DNA of 64,000 bases from Fibrobacter sp. UBA4297 (GCF_002394865.1 NZ_DGUZ01000018.1:1-64000); one strand, 5' to 3'. Shown: positions 24,182-33,419, counted from the first letter of the stretch. The notes: generated by a model not told the origin, from the letters alone. Numbers and translations are program-made.

Positions 24182-24373
24182 TTTTCACTCCTATGACGGA
24201 TTCTTTTGATTTTTTGTAACACTCCGTCAAGCGTTTTACATTTTGTGTTACAAAACTCTAGGCTTTTCGCCCTTTTTACTCTTCTTAAAGCAAAGAGCGT
24301 GCCAATTATTTTTCAGTTCGTTCCATTCAGAATCATTTTTTTCTGCGCCCATTGTTAGTTTCTCCTATCTTTG

Positions 24374-24387
24374 TTAGTTTAGTCTAA
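24374..24387. promoter_or_regulatory. TTAG-N6-CTAA site upstream of the barrel gene
   Basis: TTAGTTTAGTCTAA lies about 190 bases upstream of the barrel start and just past the feoB terminator. It shares the tetramers and spacing of the feo-promoter sites. Confidence 0.5.
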
Positions 24388-24401
24388 TTAAGAGCGTTTA
24401 A

Positions 24402-24438
24402 TTAAGGGCTGGCAGGTTTCGGGCCTACCAGCCCTTAA
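24402..24438 (-). terminator. hairpin downstream of feoB
   Basis: TTAAGGGCTGG pairs with CCAGCCCTTAA over 11 base pairs, 25 bases after the feoB stop. Only a short T-rich stretch follows, so termination strength is uncertain. Confidence 0.6.
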
Positions 24439-24462
24439 TAATGATTCTTGACTCAAATGCAA

Positions 24463-27375
24463 TTAGTCTTCGAAACGCCCTTTCTTATTTGCGCTCATAC
24501 CAAAGAGCTTAAGGAACACGAATGTTGCCACAAGCACGATGATCGAGCTTACAATCCAGAATACATTGCCACCGACCGGCACCTGGTAGAGGAGCACCGC
24601 GACAGCCCAAGCGAGGATTGTCTGTACCACAGCCATCAACACACCAAGTCCAAGGCCGATTTCGCGAACCACGACACCCATCGCAGCAAGGCACGGCACA
24701 TAGAGCAAGATGAAGATGAGGAATGCAAACACCTGCCAGTTAAATCCATCGACCGGGTTTCCGTTCTTGTCCGGGTTGTGGAAGTAAGAGCGGAGGTTGG
24801 CATAGATGTCAGCCGTTTCGCTCAAGTCGCCTTCTTCGAGAGCGCCGATTTCATCTTCGCTCAGCGTGAGGCCTGCGGCGGCAAGCTTTGCAAAGACTTC
24901 TTCGCGAGCCTTGTCGGCACCTTCATCTTCGCTGAAGGTTTCGATAGAAGCGTATTCTTCGCAAGTAATCGCTTTTGCATCAAGAATCTTATCAAGCGTG
25001 ACCTTCTTGAGTTCTGCGGCATTCTGCGCTTCGAGTTCACCAGAAGTTCCGAGAATGTCCGTGAGAGAGCCGAAGACTTCACTCAAGTTTTCCGGAATCG
25101 TGCCGAGAGCTTCCTTGAATGCACCGAGAATATCCGGAGCACCACCTTCTTCCTCTTCTTCGGCAGGGCATTCGTCCACGCCAGCGATGAGGGGCTTTTC
25201 TTCAGCGACCTTTTCAGCAGCTACTGCACTGTCTGCAACAGCAGAGTCAGCAGCGACTACATCACTTTTCTCGTCTTTCGTCTCTCGTCTTTCGTCTGCA
25301 ATGGGGCGTTGCGGGGTGTCCCCGCTAGAAGGGGTAGCGGACGCCGCGTCAGAGGCGGGAGCGAGGGGAAGGCTTTCCCCTTCAACCACTCTTTCGTCTT
25401 TCGTCTTTCGTCTCTCGTCTGTAACAGCATCGCCAGGGCCAGCCATGGAGTACAACGAGTTCATCGTACCAATCACAGCTTCCTTAGCAAGGAGGCCAGT
25501 GAAGAGCGACACAGATGCAGGCCAGTTGTTCGATTCCACACCGAACGGTTCAAAAATCGGAGTAATCGCCTTGCCAATTGCAGAGAGCAAGCTGTTTTCG
25601 GAATCCCCATTGCCCGCAGTGAATTCCGTTTCCGTCTTAATCTTGGATTCGTCAATCACGACACCTTCAGGGATCGGCACTTCCTTTTCGTCCTGCACCA
25701 TGGCGTAGCCTTCTTCGCTCTTCACGATTTCGGTCTTTTCGCCATTGATTTCGGTGTAGAGTTTGTCCACAAAACCAAAGCTGTTGAGGAAGCCAAGTAT
25801 TGCAACCGCAATCGTAATCACCTTACCGGCGCGAATCACGTAGTCACGCAAACGGAGCCAAGAGTGGATCATGAGCGACTTGAACTTCGGCAAGTGATAA
25901 GGCGGCAGCTCCATCACAAAGTTGCTAGCCTCACCCACAAACAAGGAGCGACGAAGAATCAAGCCGTACACGATCGCAAAGAGAACGCCCGCGAGGTAGA
26001 GGGCAAACACGACCGTTCCTGCCTGCGTTCCGAAGAACGCTGCCGCAAACAACGCATACACCGGGAGGCGAGCGCCGCAGCTCATGAACGGCACAAGGAA
26101 AATCGTGAGGAAACGTTCACGCTTGGATTCAAGCACGCGAGAGCCCATAATGCCCGGCACGCCGCAACCAAAGCCAACCATCATCGGCACGAATGCACGG
26201 CCAGGCAGTCCGAGGAATCGCATAAAGCGGTCCGCAACAAACGCCGCGCGAGCCATGTAGCCCGAGTCTTCCAAGAACGAAAGGCAAAGGAACATGAAGA
26301 AGATGACCGGAATGAACGTCGACACCGTCTGGATACCGGCACCGATACCGTCGGCAAGAATTGCAGACACAAAACCCGGTGCATGGAGCACATCCGTAAG
26401 CAAGTAGCCAAGGCCATCCACAAAAATGGCGCCAAACAGCACGTCAAAGAAATCAATGAAAGCAGAACCGATCGTCACTGCGACCCAGAAGACCAGGTAC
26501 ATGACCAAGAGGAAAATCGGGAGAGACGCCCAGCGGTTCAAAAGCACAGAATCGAGCTTGTCAGACCAGGTTCTCTTAGAACGGTTCGAAAGAATCGTCT
26601 TACCTGCAATTTCGTGAGCCAAGCTGTAACGTGAATCCGCCATCGCAAATTCGCTTTCTTCGCCGAGAATCTGCGTGACTTCGGCCTTGTTAATCTGCAC
26701 CTTGGCTTCGGCAAACTTGTCCGCATAGCTCTTTTCGTTGCCCAAGTACATGAGCGAAACCCAGCGGGCATCCGCATCCAAAAGCTTTGCAACCGGCTCA
26801 ACCTTCGGTTCCAAATACTTCACGGCATTTTCGACATTCTCACCGTAATGGATCGCCTTAGGAGTCATCTTTTTGCCAGCGACAACATGAGCCATTTCGC
26901 TGATGAAGTTCGTGATGCTTCTTTCGTTCACGGCAGAAAGCGGAATCACCGGCACACCGAAACGTTCAGCGAGGATATCCAAATCCAAATGCAAGCCGCG
27001 CTTTTCCGCGATGTCGATCATGTTCGCCGCAATCACCATCGGGATCTGCATATCGACAAGCTGAGAAGTCAAGAACAAGTTACGTTCAATGTTCGAGGCA
27101 TCAATGATATTGACAATGAGGTCCGCTTCGCGAGTGAGCAAGTAGTCCACAGCGGCACGTTCGTCTTCGGCATTCGCGAAAAGCGCATAAGTACCCGGCA
27201 AGTCCACCACGCGGATATGCTGGTTACCGAGTTCAAAAAAGCCTTCCTTCTTTTCGACAGTCACGCCCGGCCAGTTACCAACACTCTGGCGAGCACCCGT
27301 AAGGGCATTAAAAAGAGCCGTTTTACCGCAGTTCGGGTTACCGGCAATTGCAATAGTAAAAAGCTTCGGAGCCAT
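24463..27375 (-). CDS. feoB: ferrous iron transporter B with a large C-terminal-region insert
   Basis: The N-terminal G domain has G1 GNPNCGKT (residues 12-19), G3 DLPGTY and an NMID motif. The GDI region and the Gate-containing membrane domain follow (GFGCGVPGIMGSR, FMSCGARLPVYA). FeoB imports Fe2+ across the inner membrane. The chain has 970 residues, longer than most bacterial FeoB proteins. The excess is a segment of about 225 residues (roughly 645-870) placed after KEAVIGTMNSLYSM and before the last helices. Part of this insert is encoded by interspersed repeats (DERRKTKDER, SSGDTPQRP, DERRETKDEK); the rest is acidic and helical. The ATG overlaps the FeoA stop (TAATG). Confidence 0.95.
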   Translation of the reverse strand: MAPKLFTIAIAGNPNCGKTALFNALTGARQSVGNWPGVTVEKKEGFFELGNQHIRVVDLPGTYALFANAEDERAAVDYLLTREADLIVNIIDASNIERNLFLTSQLVDMQIPMVIAANMIDIAEKRGLHLDLDILAERFGVPVIPLSAVNERSITNFISEMAHVVAGKKMTPKAIHYGENVENAVKYLEPKVEPVAKLLDADARWVSLMYLGNEKSYADKFAEAKVQINKAEVTQILGEESEFAMADSRYSLAHEIAGKTILSNRSKRTWSDKLDSVLLNRWASLPIFLLVMYLVFWVAVTIGSAFIDFFDVLFGAIFVDGLGYLLTDVLHAPGFVSAILADGIGAGIQTVSTFIPVIFFMFLCLSFLEDSGYMARAAFVADRFMRFLGLPGRAFVPMMVGFGCGVPGIMGSRVLESKRERFLTIFLVPFMSCGARLPVYALFAAAFFGTQAGTVVFALYLAGVLFAIVYGLILRRSLFVGEASNFVMELPPYHLPKFKSLMIHSWLRLRDYVIRAGKVITIAVAILGFLNSFGFVDKLYTEINGEKTEIVKSEEGYAMVQDEKEVPIPEGVVIDESKIKTETEFTAGNGDSENSLLSAIGKAITPIFEPFGVESNNWPASVSLFTGLLAKEAVIGTMNSLYSMAGPGDAVTDERRKTKDERVVEGESLPLAPASDAASATPSSGDTPQRPIADERRETKDEKSDVVAADSAVADSAVAAEKVAEEKPLIAGVDECPAEEEEEGGAPDILGAFKEALGTIPENLSEVFGSLTDILGTSGELEAQNAAELKKVTLDKILDAKAITCEEYASIETFSEDEGADKAREEVFAKLAAAGLTLSEDEIGALEEGDLSETADIYANLRSYFHNPDKNGNPVDGFNWQVFAFLIFILLYVPCLAAMGVVVREIGLGLGVLMAVVQTILAWAVAVLLYQVPVGGNVFWIVSSIIVLVATFVFLKLFGMSANKKGRFED
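25268..25425. repeat. interspersed repeats translated inside feoB
   Basis: Two blocks of CGTCTTTCGTCTCTCGTC-type simple repeat flank a unit beginning GGGGCGTTGCGGGGTGTCC (about 25306-25390). The same unit occurs in opposite orientation in the intergenic DNA at about 42280-42367. The simple repeat recurs at 42062-42090, 44974-44991, 49152-49196, 51498-51545 and 51648-51684. Confidence 0.8.
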
Positions 27376-27659
27376 TAGACCCTCTTCAATTTAAGAACGT
27401 TCGCTTCTTGTCTGCGAAGCGACAAACGGTAAGAAAGAACACTCACCTCAATCGGATCACCGAGAGGCGCAATCTGCAAGACTTCAAGCGTTACACCACG
27501 GACAAGTCCCATCGACAAAAGCTTGGACTTGTAGCGGGCATCGCCCTCATTGTAGCCGACAATTTCAACCTTGTCGCCCTTCTTGAGATCCGAAAATTTC
27601 GGTTCCAAATTCCACTTTTTAGTTTGCGACTTACCGCCGCAACCACAATTACAACTCAT
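27375..27659 (-). CDS. feoA: ferrous iron transport protein A
   Basis: A 94-residue SH3-like protein with the FeoA pattern FSDLKKGDKVEIVGYNEGD, LLSMGLVRGVTLEVLQIAPLGDPIEV, and a final RRQEANVLKL. It has an unusual cysteine-rich N-terminus (MSCNCGCGGK) not needed for the core fold. FeoA is a cytoplasmic partner needed for full FeoB activity. It overlaps both neighbours: the regulator stop and its ATG share ATGA, and its stop overlaps the feoB ATG. The three genes are thus translationally coupled. Confidence 0.94.
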   Translation of the reverse strand: MSCNCGCGGKSQTKKWNLEPKFSDLKKGDKVEIVGYNEGDARYKSKLLSMGLVRGVTLEVLQIAPLGDPIEVSVLSYRLSLRRQEANVLKLKRV

Positions 27660-28081
27660 ACATTTCCTTTATTAGATGGCTTTACCTTTTTAGCCAGCGG
27701 AGCCATACCCGCTGACTTCATAAAATCTTCAATCTTTCCGAGAGTCTCAGCCGAAAGGATATGCTCCATACTGCAAGCGTCCTTATCCGCAGCGCCTTCT
27801 GACACACCAAGCTTGATTAGGAAGCCCTTCAAAAGAATATGCCGGTTGAGAATTTTGGCGGCCATCAGCTCGCCTTCTTCCGTAAGTTCAACGCCACTGT
27901 AAGGCTCCTGAGTCACAAGTCCCAGCTTTTTAAGCTCCACCATCGCCTTCGCAACAGACGGCATTTTCACCGATAGAGCCGCAGCAATATCCCTCACGCG
28001 GGCAATCCCGTTCGCAAGGCGCAGCATGTGCACCATCTCCAAGTAATCTTCCAGACTCTGACTCAGCTTCGTATGTTCCAT
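27656..28081 (-). CDS. DtxR/MntR-family metal-dependent transcriptional repressor
   Basis: The 141-residue protein has the N-terminal winged helix (SLEDYLEMVHMLRLANGIARVRDIAAAL) and the metal-binding dimerisation domain, and lacks the C-terminal SH3 domain. Candidate ligands by comparison with MntR and DtxR are D12, E15, H81, C103, E106 and H107. The DACSMEH stretch matches the Cys-x-x-Glu-His of iron-sensing DtxR, while D12/E15 resemble MntR. It is the first gene of the feo operon and probably represses it with Fe2+ (or Mn2+) bound, using the TTAG-N6-CTAA sites upstream. Direct autoregulation is inference. Confidence 0.92.
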   Translation of the reverse strand: MEHTKLSQSLEDYLEMVHMLRLANGIARVRDIAAALSVKMPSVAKAMVELKKLGLVTQEPYSGVELTEEGELMAAKILNRHILLKGFLIKLGVSEGAADKDACSMEHILSAETLGKIEDFMKSAGMAPLAKKVKPSNKGNV

Positions 28082-28132
28082 TAGACGCCTCCGATTCAGG
28101 CCAAATCACAAAACATTCGTGCTTAAAATTCG

Positions 28133-28217
28133 TTAGACAAGGCTAATATAGTTTTATACAGCTAATTAGTCAAGGCTAAAAATATTGAAAAACAACAACT
28201 TTTTTAGATATGGCTAA
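28133..28217. promoter_or_regulatory. three TTAG-N6-CTAA operators before the feo operon
   Basis: TTAGACAAGGCTAA (28133-28146), TTAGTCAAGGCTAA (28166-28179) and TTAGATATGGCTAA (28204-28217) occur within 85 bases upstream of the DtxR-type gene. Spacings are 33 and 38 bases, close to whole helical turns. They fit a metal-repressor operator cluster. Confidence 0.7.
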
Positions 28218-28243
28218 TTTTTAGGGGCGGAGGCGCAAAAAGA

Positions 28244-28278
28244 AAAGGGTGAACTTTGACGTCCACCCCTTTTTACTT
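28244..28278 (-). terminator. terminator after the MACPF gene
   Basis: On the minus strand GGGTG...CACCC is followed by TTTTCTTTT. Confidence 0.65.
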
Positions 28279-28300
28279 TTAAAAAGGAAGAATTTTTCGA

Positions 28301-30634
28301 TTAATAGTAGATGTAAGGAATCTTAAGTTTGCACTGAACCCCGATGTTACCACGATCGCAACCACCGCCATCAATCTTGACATACACGCGGGCAGAATCA
28401 CAATCAATGAATTTGCAACCAGCTCTTCTAAAAGCATCGGTCACATCTATATAACCATGCTCCTTCCCTCTTATCGTCCCGTACACATCGTCACGAACAT
28501 ACGCCGTATTGTCAATTATAGGCACATTTGCAGCCTGGAAAATAAATTTACGAGGAACTTCAATTTTTTTACGAAGCTGAAGCTCGGTTTTTCCAGCACC
28601 CCGACCACCTTCGTATACGGTGAGAGTCAAAGCGACGATAAACGAGCCATCATTGAAATTTACAGGTTCCACACAAACTCGCCATCCTGTAGTCTTTCCG
28701 CTTTTCGTGTTAATTTCAGTATCCTGTTTTCCCCCATTCAGTTCATTATAATTCACACAATCATCTTTTCCACGGTATTCCGCAAACGGCAAAATCATCG
28801 TACCATATTTGCAATCCGCAAAGGCAACTCCATTATCCCTATAGTATTGACTAATGGCATTCTTTACCATAGCAGCCGTTACAGCATGGCCTGCCGGAAT
28901 AATCTCATAAAGCGGAACAATTGTTCCCGGGACAAAATCCGAGAAAACAGGATCCTTGCAAGAATCTACCCACTTTTCATACTTACTTTCATTGCTCGGG
29001 TCCCTGGCAAACATACTTCCGTAGCCAGTATTACCACCAACAACGTTAACTTCAACCTTAGAATTTTCTGTTTCAATGTCCGATGTATTGGTAGAAGTTT
29101 CTTCCGTCAACACAGAGCATGAGCCACCGGTTCCTCTAGGAGCATCACCAGTTTTATCACCAGCCGGCTTTGCCGTATTTTTTGCAGAACTATTTTTTTC
29201 TTTTTCAATTGCTACAGCCAATTCCTTGATGACTTGTGCGTCTGTAGCGTTTTCAAGTTTTTCTTGTAAAACTTGAAGATGTGTTTTTGCAGGAGCTGAT
29301 TTTTTCTGAGAAGGCAATCCCGTTGTGCTAAATTCAAAGCTGGTCGATGTAGAAATACTTGTTGTTGACGTTTCTTTAGAAACAGAACGGTCATACATGT
29401 AGTTATAATCTGCACGATAACCCATATATACACCCATCAATACATGGGTGCCGTATTTTTCAACAATTTTAGCAGCGCCAATACGATCCAAATCCTTCAA
29501 GAAATTAGGGTTAAGGAACGCCGCAACAACAGCAGAATCTGGATAGCCTTCAATTTTATACATCTTCTGACGCATAGAATCACGAGAAGTCTTAAACGCA
29601 CAAGTTCTTGTTTTACTGGTGTTCTTTTTGGAGGTAATCGATGTTTGATGGCTCAACGTCGCTCCAAACGCACTTGCAGAAGCCTTAATTTCAAGTTTCT
29701 TGGAAACATCAGAAGTATATTCTTCAAAGGTTTTACCTTCTTCCACTACAGAAGTAGTTTTATTAACCCTACTTTCATTAATTCTTCTGTATGTATTCAA
29801 CGCTTTAATATCCATCACCGGATCTTTACAACCATCAACACAAGCATATTCACCTACACACATGTCATAGCCATGTCCAAGGCAATCCATCACTTCATCG
29901 GATATTGTTGAAAGTACACTATTCGTGCCATACGTTTTGGGCAAAGTCCCTACAGATGAAGCCTGATCATCAACAACAGTAACAGTGGTTTCTTCCGTAA
30001 CGATTTGCAAAGGAATGTTCAAAACACCCTTAACACCTATATTTCCGGCTTTCGTAAGTTCATTACCACCATCATCAATCTTGACAAGAAATTCACCATA
30101 ATTAGTCTTTAAAGGAATCCATGATTGAGGCCTGTTCGACGGAGCACGACCACCATACCATGCAGGATCCAACTTTGAACCCAAATCAATAGGATACCAT
30201 CCATGCTTATTATCTTTTGTATTGTAGTAATCCGTATAAAAGGCTTCTGGACAAGCAATCAGTTTTGGAGTTGCAACTGTTGTAATTGTAGAATTGCCTT
30301 TGCTTGTAACGCTTCTGGTATTCAATCGAGCAATATTGATGTCTTTCGTTGCTACAAAGTAAAGACAATCACTATTTTTACCGGGCTTTTTAAAATAGCT
30401 TGATTCCCAAACTTGATATCTAACGGTCAATCTAAGGACATTATTATTGACCTGGCTCATATTAGCCGTTGCGCTGACAATAACCTTGCCGCCATCACCG
30501 GTTTTGATATCGCCATCGCCCAAATTGCAGTTGTACTTATAGACCTTAGCGTTACCCACGTTTCCGCGGAAATCAAACGTTTCAGTTAACGTGAGCCTAC
30601 TTGGATATGTTCTTTTTGTTGTCGTTGTACTCAT
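28301..30634 (-). CDS. MACPF (perforin-like) domain protein with duplicated terminal domains
   Basis: The 777-residue protein has a central MACPF region (about residues 235-600). It shows the family signature YGTHVLMGVYMGYR (394-407), the preceding IVEK helix, Ser/Thr/Lys-rich transmembrane-hairpin-type segments on each side, and a late W...DPVFSDFVPGTIVPLYEII strand. MACPF proteins form membrane pores. The flanking regions resemble each other: LVKIDDGGNELTKAGNIGVK near 183-202 and VYVKIDGGGCDRGNIGVQ near the C-terminus, each before an L-x-IP strand. They are probably paired beta-sandwich targeting domains. No signal peptide is visible, so the export route is unknown. Several lone cysteines may form disulfides. 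Possible targets are rival bacteria or protozoa; this is speculation. Confidence 0.82.
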   Translation of the reverse strand: MSTTTTKRTYPSRLTLTETFDFRGNVGNAKVYKYNCNLGDGDIKTGDGGKVIVSATANMSQVNNNVLRLTVRYQVWESSYFKKPGKNSDCLYFVATKDINIARLNTRSVTSKGNSTITTVATPKLIACPEAFYTDYYNTKDNKHGWYPIDLGSKLDPAWYGGRAPSNRPQSWIPLKTNYGEFLVKIDDGGNELTKAGNIGVKGVLNIPLQIVTEETTVTVVDDQASSVGTLPKTYGTNSVLSTISDEVMDCLGHGYDMCVGEYACVDGCKDPVMDIKALNTYRRINESRVNKTTSVVEEGKTFEEYTSDVSKKLEIKASASAFGATLSHQTSITSKKNTSKTRTCAFKTSRDSMRQKMYKIEGYPDSAVVAAFLNPNFLKDLDRIGAAKIVEKYGTHVLMGVYMGYRADYNYMYDRSVSKETSTTSISTSTSFEFSTTGLPSQKKSAPAKTHLQVLQEKLENATDAQVIKELAVAIEKEKNSSAKNTAKPAGDKTGDAPRGTGGSCSVLTEETSTNTSDIETENSKVEVNVVGGNTGYGSMFARDPSNESKYEKWVDSCKDPVFSDFVPGTIVPLYEIIPAGHAVTAAMVKNAISQYYRDNGVAFADCKYGTMILPFAEYRGKDDCVNYNELNGGKQDTEINTKSGKTTGWRVCVEPVNFNDGSFIVALTLTVYEGGRGAGKTELQLRKKIEVPRKFIFQAANVPIIDNTAYVRDDVYGTIRGKEHGYIDVTDAFRRAGCKFIDCDSARVYVKIDGGGCDRGNIGVQCKLKIPYIYY

Positions 30635-31083
30635 TTTTTTCCTGGATCTGTTATTTTTGCAGCTATTTCAAAAGATCAGCAACCGATCCTTTAATTGCCT
30701 TTTTGCATAGCCGCCTCTTTTATTCAACTTGTGAATAAAATTTCTATAACAAAATTACAACAAAAAGAACACAAATAAAAAAAGTAAAAAAAACAATACA
30801 CAAAATATATGCAAAACGATATAAAACAAATTATCAATACAAACTAATCTACAAACCAAATGCAGTTTTTCAATCAAAGTATTTTAAATTCAAAACAAAT
30901 CAAACATAAAAATTCAAGACAAAATCAAAATAGTATAACTTATTAAAAATACAATCACTTATCACATACATCATATTGATATCTATTTTTTACACACTTC
31001 CAAAAACAAACATTCAAAACACAAGCCTAGTCCCGCGAGGGGCTAGGCTTTCTAGATTCTGAAATTTCAATCAGGACGACAAA
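30635..31083. other. gene-free AT-rich stretch before the MACPF gene
   Basis: About 450 bases of strongly AT-rich DNA with no plausible coding frame. It should contain the MACPF promoter. At 31025-31048, GCCTAGTCCC and GGGGCTAGGC form a stem around a GCGA tetraloop, probably the transcript end of the HD-GYP gene. Confidence 0.55.
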
Positions 31084-33378
31084 TCAAGTAGACTGCGCGG
31101 CACCCGGCGCGACTTTTTCCGGCGCATTTTCCTTTGTATTCCCCGTTGCATTTTCAGCACTTTTGCCCACTTCCGGTGAGACTCTAGTGCGAGCGTCATA
31201 TAAATCTTTGGAAATGTGCGTAAACGCTTCGACAACGACGGGGTCAAAATGCTTGCCCGCCCCTTCGGTGATAATCGCCATCGCCTTTTCGTACGGGAAT
31301 CCTTTCTTGTACACGCGTTCGGCGATAAGCGCGTCAAAGACGTCGGCAACGGCCATGATTCGCGCGGAGAGCGGGATTTCCTCGCCCTTGAGGTGTTCAG
31401 GGTAGCCCGAGCCATCCCATTTTTCATGGTGATAGCTAGCCATTTCGATAGACACGTTCAAGTAGCCCGCATCGAATGTGTCGCCAGCATCGTGCACAAT
31501 CTTCTTGAGGATTCGCCCGCCTTCTGTCGTGTGGCTCTTCATGATGGTAAATTCTTCGTCGGTGAGTTTACCATTCTTGTTCAGAATCAAGTCCGAGACC
31601 GCGATTTTACCGATATCGTGGAGCGGTGCTGCCTGTTTGAGTTTGCTGATGTAGCCATCGTTCAAGACGCCCTTGAACTTGCCTTCGGCACGCAATTCCT
31701 TCGCAATCGCTTCGACATATTCAGCGGTCTTTTTGATGTGGTCGCCAGTATTCTTGTCACGCGCTTCGACGAGTTCTGCGAACTCCGTAATCATCACGTT
31801 CTGCATTTTCTGGATTCTAAGAACCTGGTTACGCACCTGTTCAATAAAACGCCGTGTATCCTCGGTCATTGAATTGAAATGGTCATACAGCTGGCCAATT
31901 TCATCACTCGAATCGATTTTAAGATCATTAACATACGCAACGGCATTCTGAATTAACGAAAGGTCCAGCCGTCCCATTTCAAAGGCCATCGCAGTACGCA
32001 TTGTCGCTCCAGAAATTTTCATAGCCGCATGAGACATTTTGTCCACAGGCGCCACAAAGCCATGTTTCATCACCTCGATAATTACCATCATAATAATCAG
32101 CGAGAGCCCAAAGAACAGCGACAACAGCTTAATAAAGAATATCGCTTCGTCACGCACGATGGACTCCATGGAAATGTCCGCGGCCACGTAAGCAACGGTC
32201 TTTCCGGCGGCATTTTTGATGGGCCTATACACCGTGAGGAGCCAGCCAAACTGGTCATCCGAAATAATCGGCTCGACTTCCTCGCCGTTCAAAAGCTTCG
32301 GCAAAAGCTCTTTAAATGACGGGTCAAAGGCAACGACATCGCCCGGTGCGTTAGCCGGCACGCCTTCGGTATCGAGGTCAAAAACCACATGGCAGCCATC
32401 AGGCAAAATTTTGTACACATATATATACTTTGTCTGCGAGAAACTTTCTCGGATGCCTGAAAGAACTTCGCGCGTGCGCTGGTAGCCTTCGACCTCGTAA
32501 CCCCGAGCCAGGTAATCATCCACCTTTTCGGCATCGATAGCGATTGAAGCCGCTTCGGTCACTCCCCTTGCGATACTCACAAAGTTCTTTACAGAGTTAT
32601 CGCGGTACAAGAAAAAACCAATCGTACTCGCAAGCCCGCCCAAAAGCACCTCGGCCACAATCACCATAATCACAACCTTGTTCAGCAAGGAATGGCGAAT
32701 TGTTTTTTTATCCGAAGAAAATCCCCTCTCGGCATTTTTTTGCAGAAATAGCGGAGCGTCTTTCAGTGCATTTTTGATACGGCTTGGGATATAGCGGTAA
32801 ACAAGCGCCGACAAAAGAACAACAACGCTTTTATCAAAAACATCGATTACAATATCGGCAACGAGTTGCGCATTAAAGCGGTTCCAATGCAAAACATCGT
32901 GGAACGCAATCGCAAACGGAGCCGAAATTCCCTCGCCAAAATTGAATCCGTACAAAGCGTAAGTAAAGATGGACCCTATGCCTCCGCCAATCAGCGCAAA
33001 AAGCAAGATGACAACGAGCAATTTCCAAATGTTGACAAAGAAACCGCGTCGGAAGAGAAACGTTGCAAGAGTCGCAATCAAGATGCTCAAGACGCCGTAA
33101 TACATGGCGACCGGCTCTGAAATTCCGTTGATGGCGTTCACGCCAAAGCCGACGATGACTGCAGGCAGGTAACCGCCAAGCATGGCTGTAAGCACGGTGC
33201 CGATGCAGTCCAAGAATAAAGGAATTCCGAAGAAAATAGCAAGCCTTGCAGGGATAACGTTCAAAAGCAAGCCAACGGTCATCAGCAGAAGGATGTTCCT
33301 AGACCGCGAGAAAAACTCCCTTACAGCGCCCCACTTTCTTTTCAGGCTCAGTTTCAATTTCAAAACATACTTTCTCAT
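31084..33378 (-). CDS. membrane-bound HD-GYP domain protein (cyclic-di-GMP phosphodiesterase)
   Basis: ATG 33378 follows AAGGAAG. The N-terminal ~200 residues form five or six membrane helices resembling a substrate-binding membrane domain (LNVIPARLAIFFGIPLFLD, GVNAINGISEPVAMYYGVLS). A second membrane helix near 230 leads to an extracytoplasmic cache-like sensor (about 255-410), then a helix and a HAMP-like linker. The HD-GYP domain has HDIGK near 588 and the complete HHEKWDGSGYP motif near 647, so it should be an active c-di-GMP hydrolase. A short Ala/Lys/Pro-rich tail follows. It probably senses an external signal; the signal is unknown. Confidence 0.88.
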   Translation of the reverse strand: MRKYVLKLKLSLKRKWGAVREFFSRSRNILLLMTVGLLLNVIPARLAIFFGIPLFLDCIGTVLTAMLGGYLPAVIVGFGVNAINGISEPVAMYYGVLSILIATLATFLFRRGFFVNIWKLLVVILLFALIGGGIGSIFTYALYGFNFGEGISAPFAIAFHDVLHWNRFNAQLVADIVIDVFDKSVVVLLSALVYRYIPSRIKNALKDAPLFLQKNAERGFSSDKKTIRHSLLNKVVIMVIVAEVLLGGLASTIGFFLYRDNSVKNFVSIARGVTEAASIAIDAEKVDDYLARGYEVEGYQRTREVLSGIRESFSQTKYIYVYKILPDGCHVVFDLDTEGVPANAPGDVVAFDPSFKELLPKLLNGEEVEPIISDDQFGWLLTVYRPIKNAAGKTVAYVAADISMESIVRDEAIFFIKLLSLFFGLSLIIMMVIIEVMKHGFVAPVDKMSHAAMKISGATMRTAMAFEMGRLDLSLIQNAVAYVNDLKIDSSDEIGQLYDHFNSMTEDTRRFIEQVRNQVLRIQKMQNVMITEFAELVEARDKNTGDHIKKTAEYVEAIAKELRAEGKFKGVLNDGYISKLKQAAPLHDIGKIAVSDLILNKNGKLTDEEFTIMKSHTTEGGRILKKIVHDAGDTFDAGYLNVSIEMASYHHEKWDGSGYPEHLKGEEIPLSARIMAVADVFDALIAERVYKKGFPYEKAMAIITEGAGKHFDPVVVEAFTHISKDLYDARTRVSPEVGKSAENATGNTKENAPEKVAPGAAQST

Positions 33379-33419
33379 ACCCAAATTCTTCCTTTTTACT
33401 TACATAAAATAAATAAAAA

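Noticed and set aside
24448..26634. A 728-codon open frame opposite feoB
   Set aside because: It is His/Arg/Glu-rich shadow sequence with no recognisable domain; the FeoB motifs are on the minus strand.
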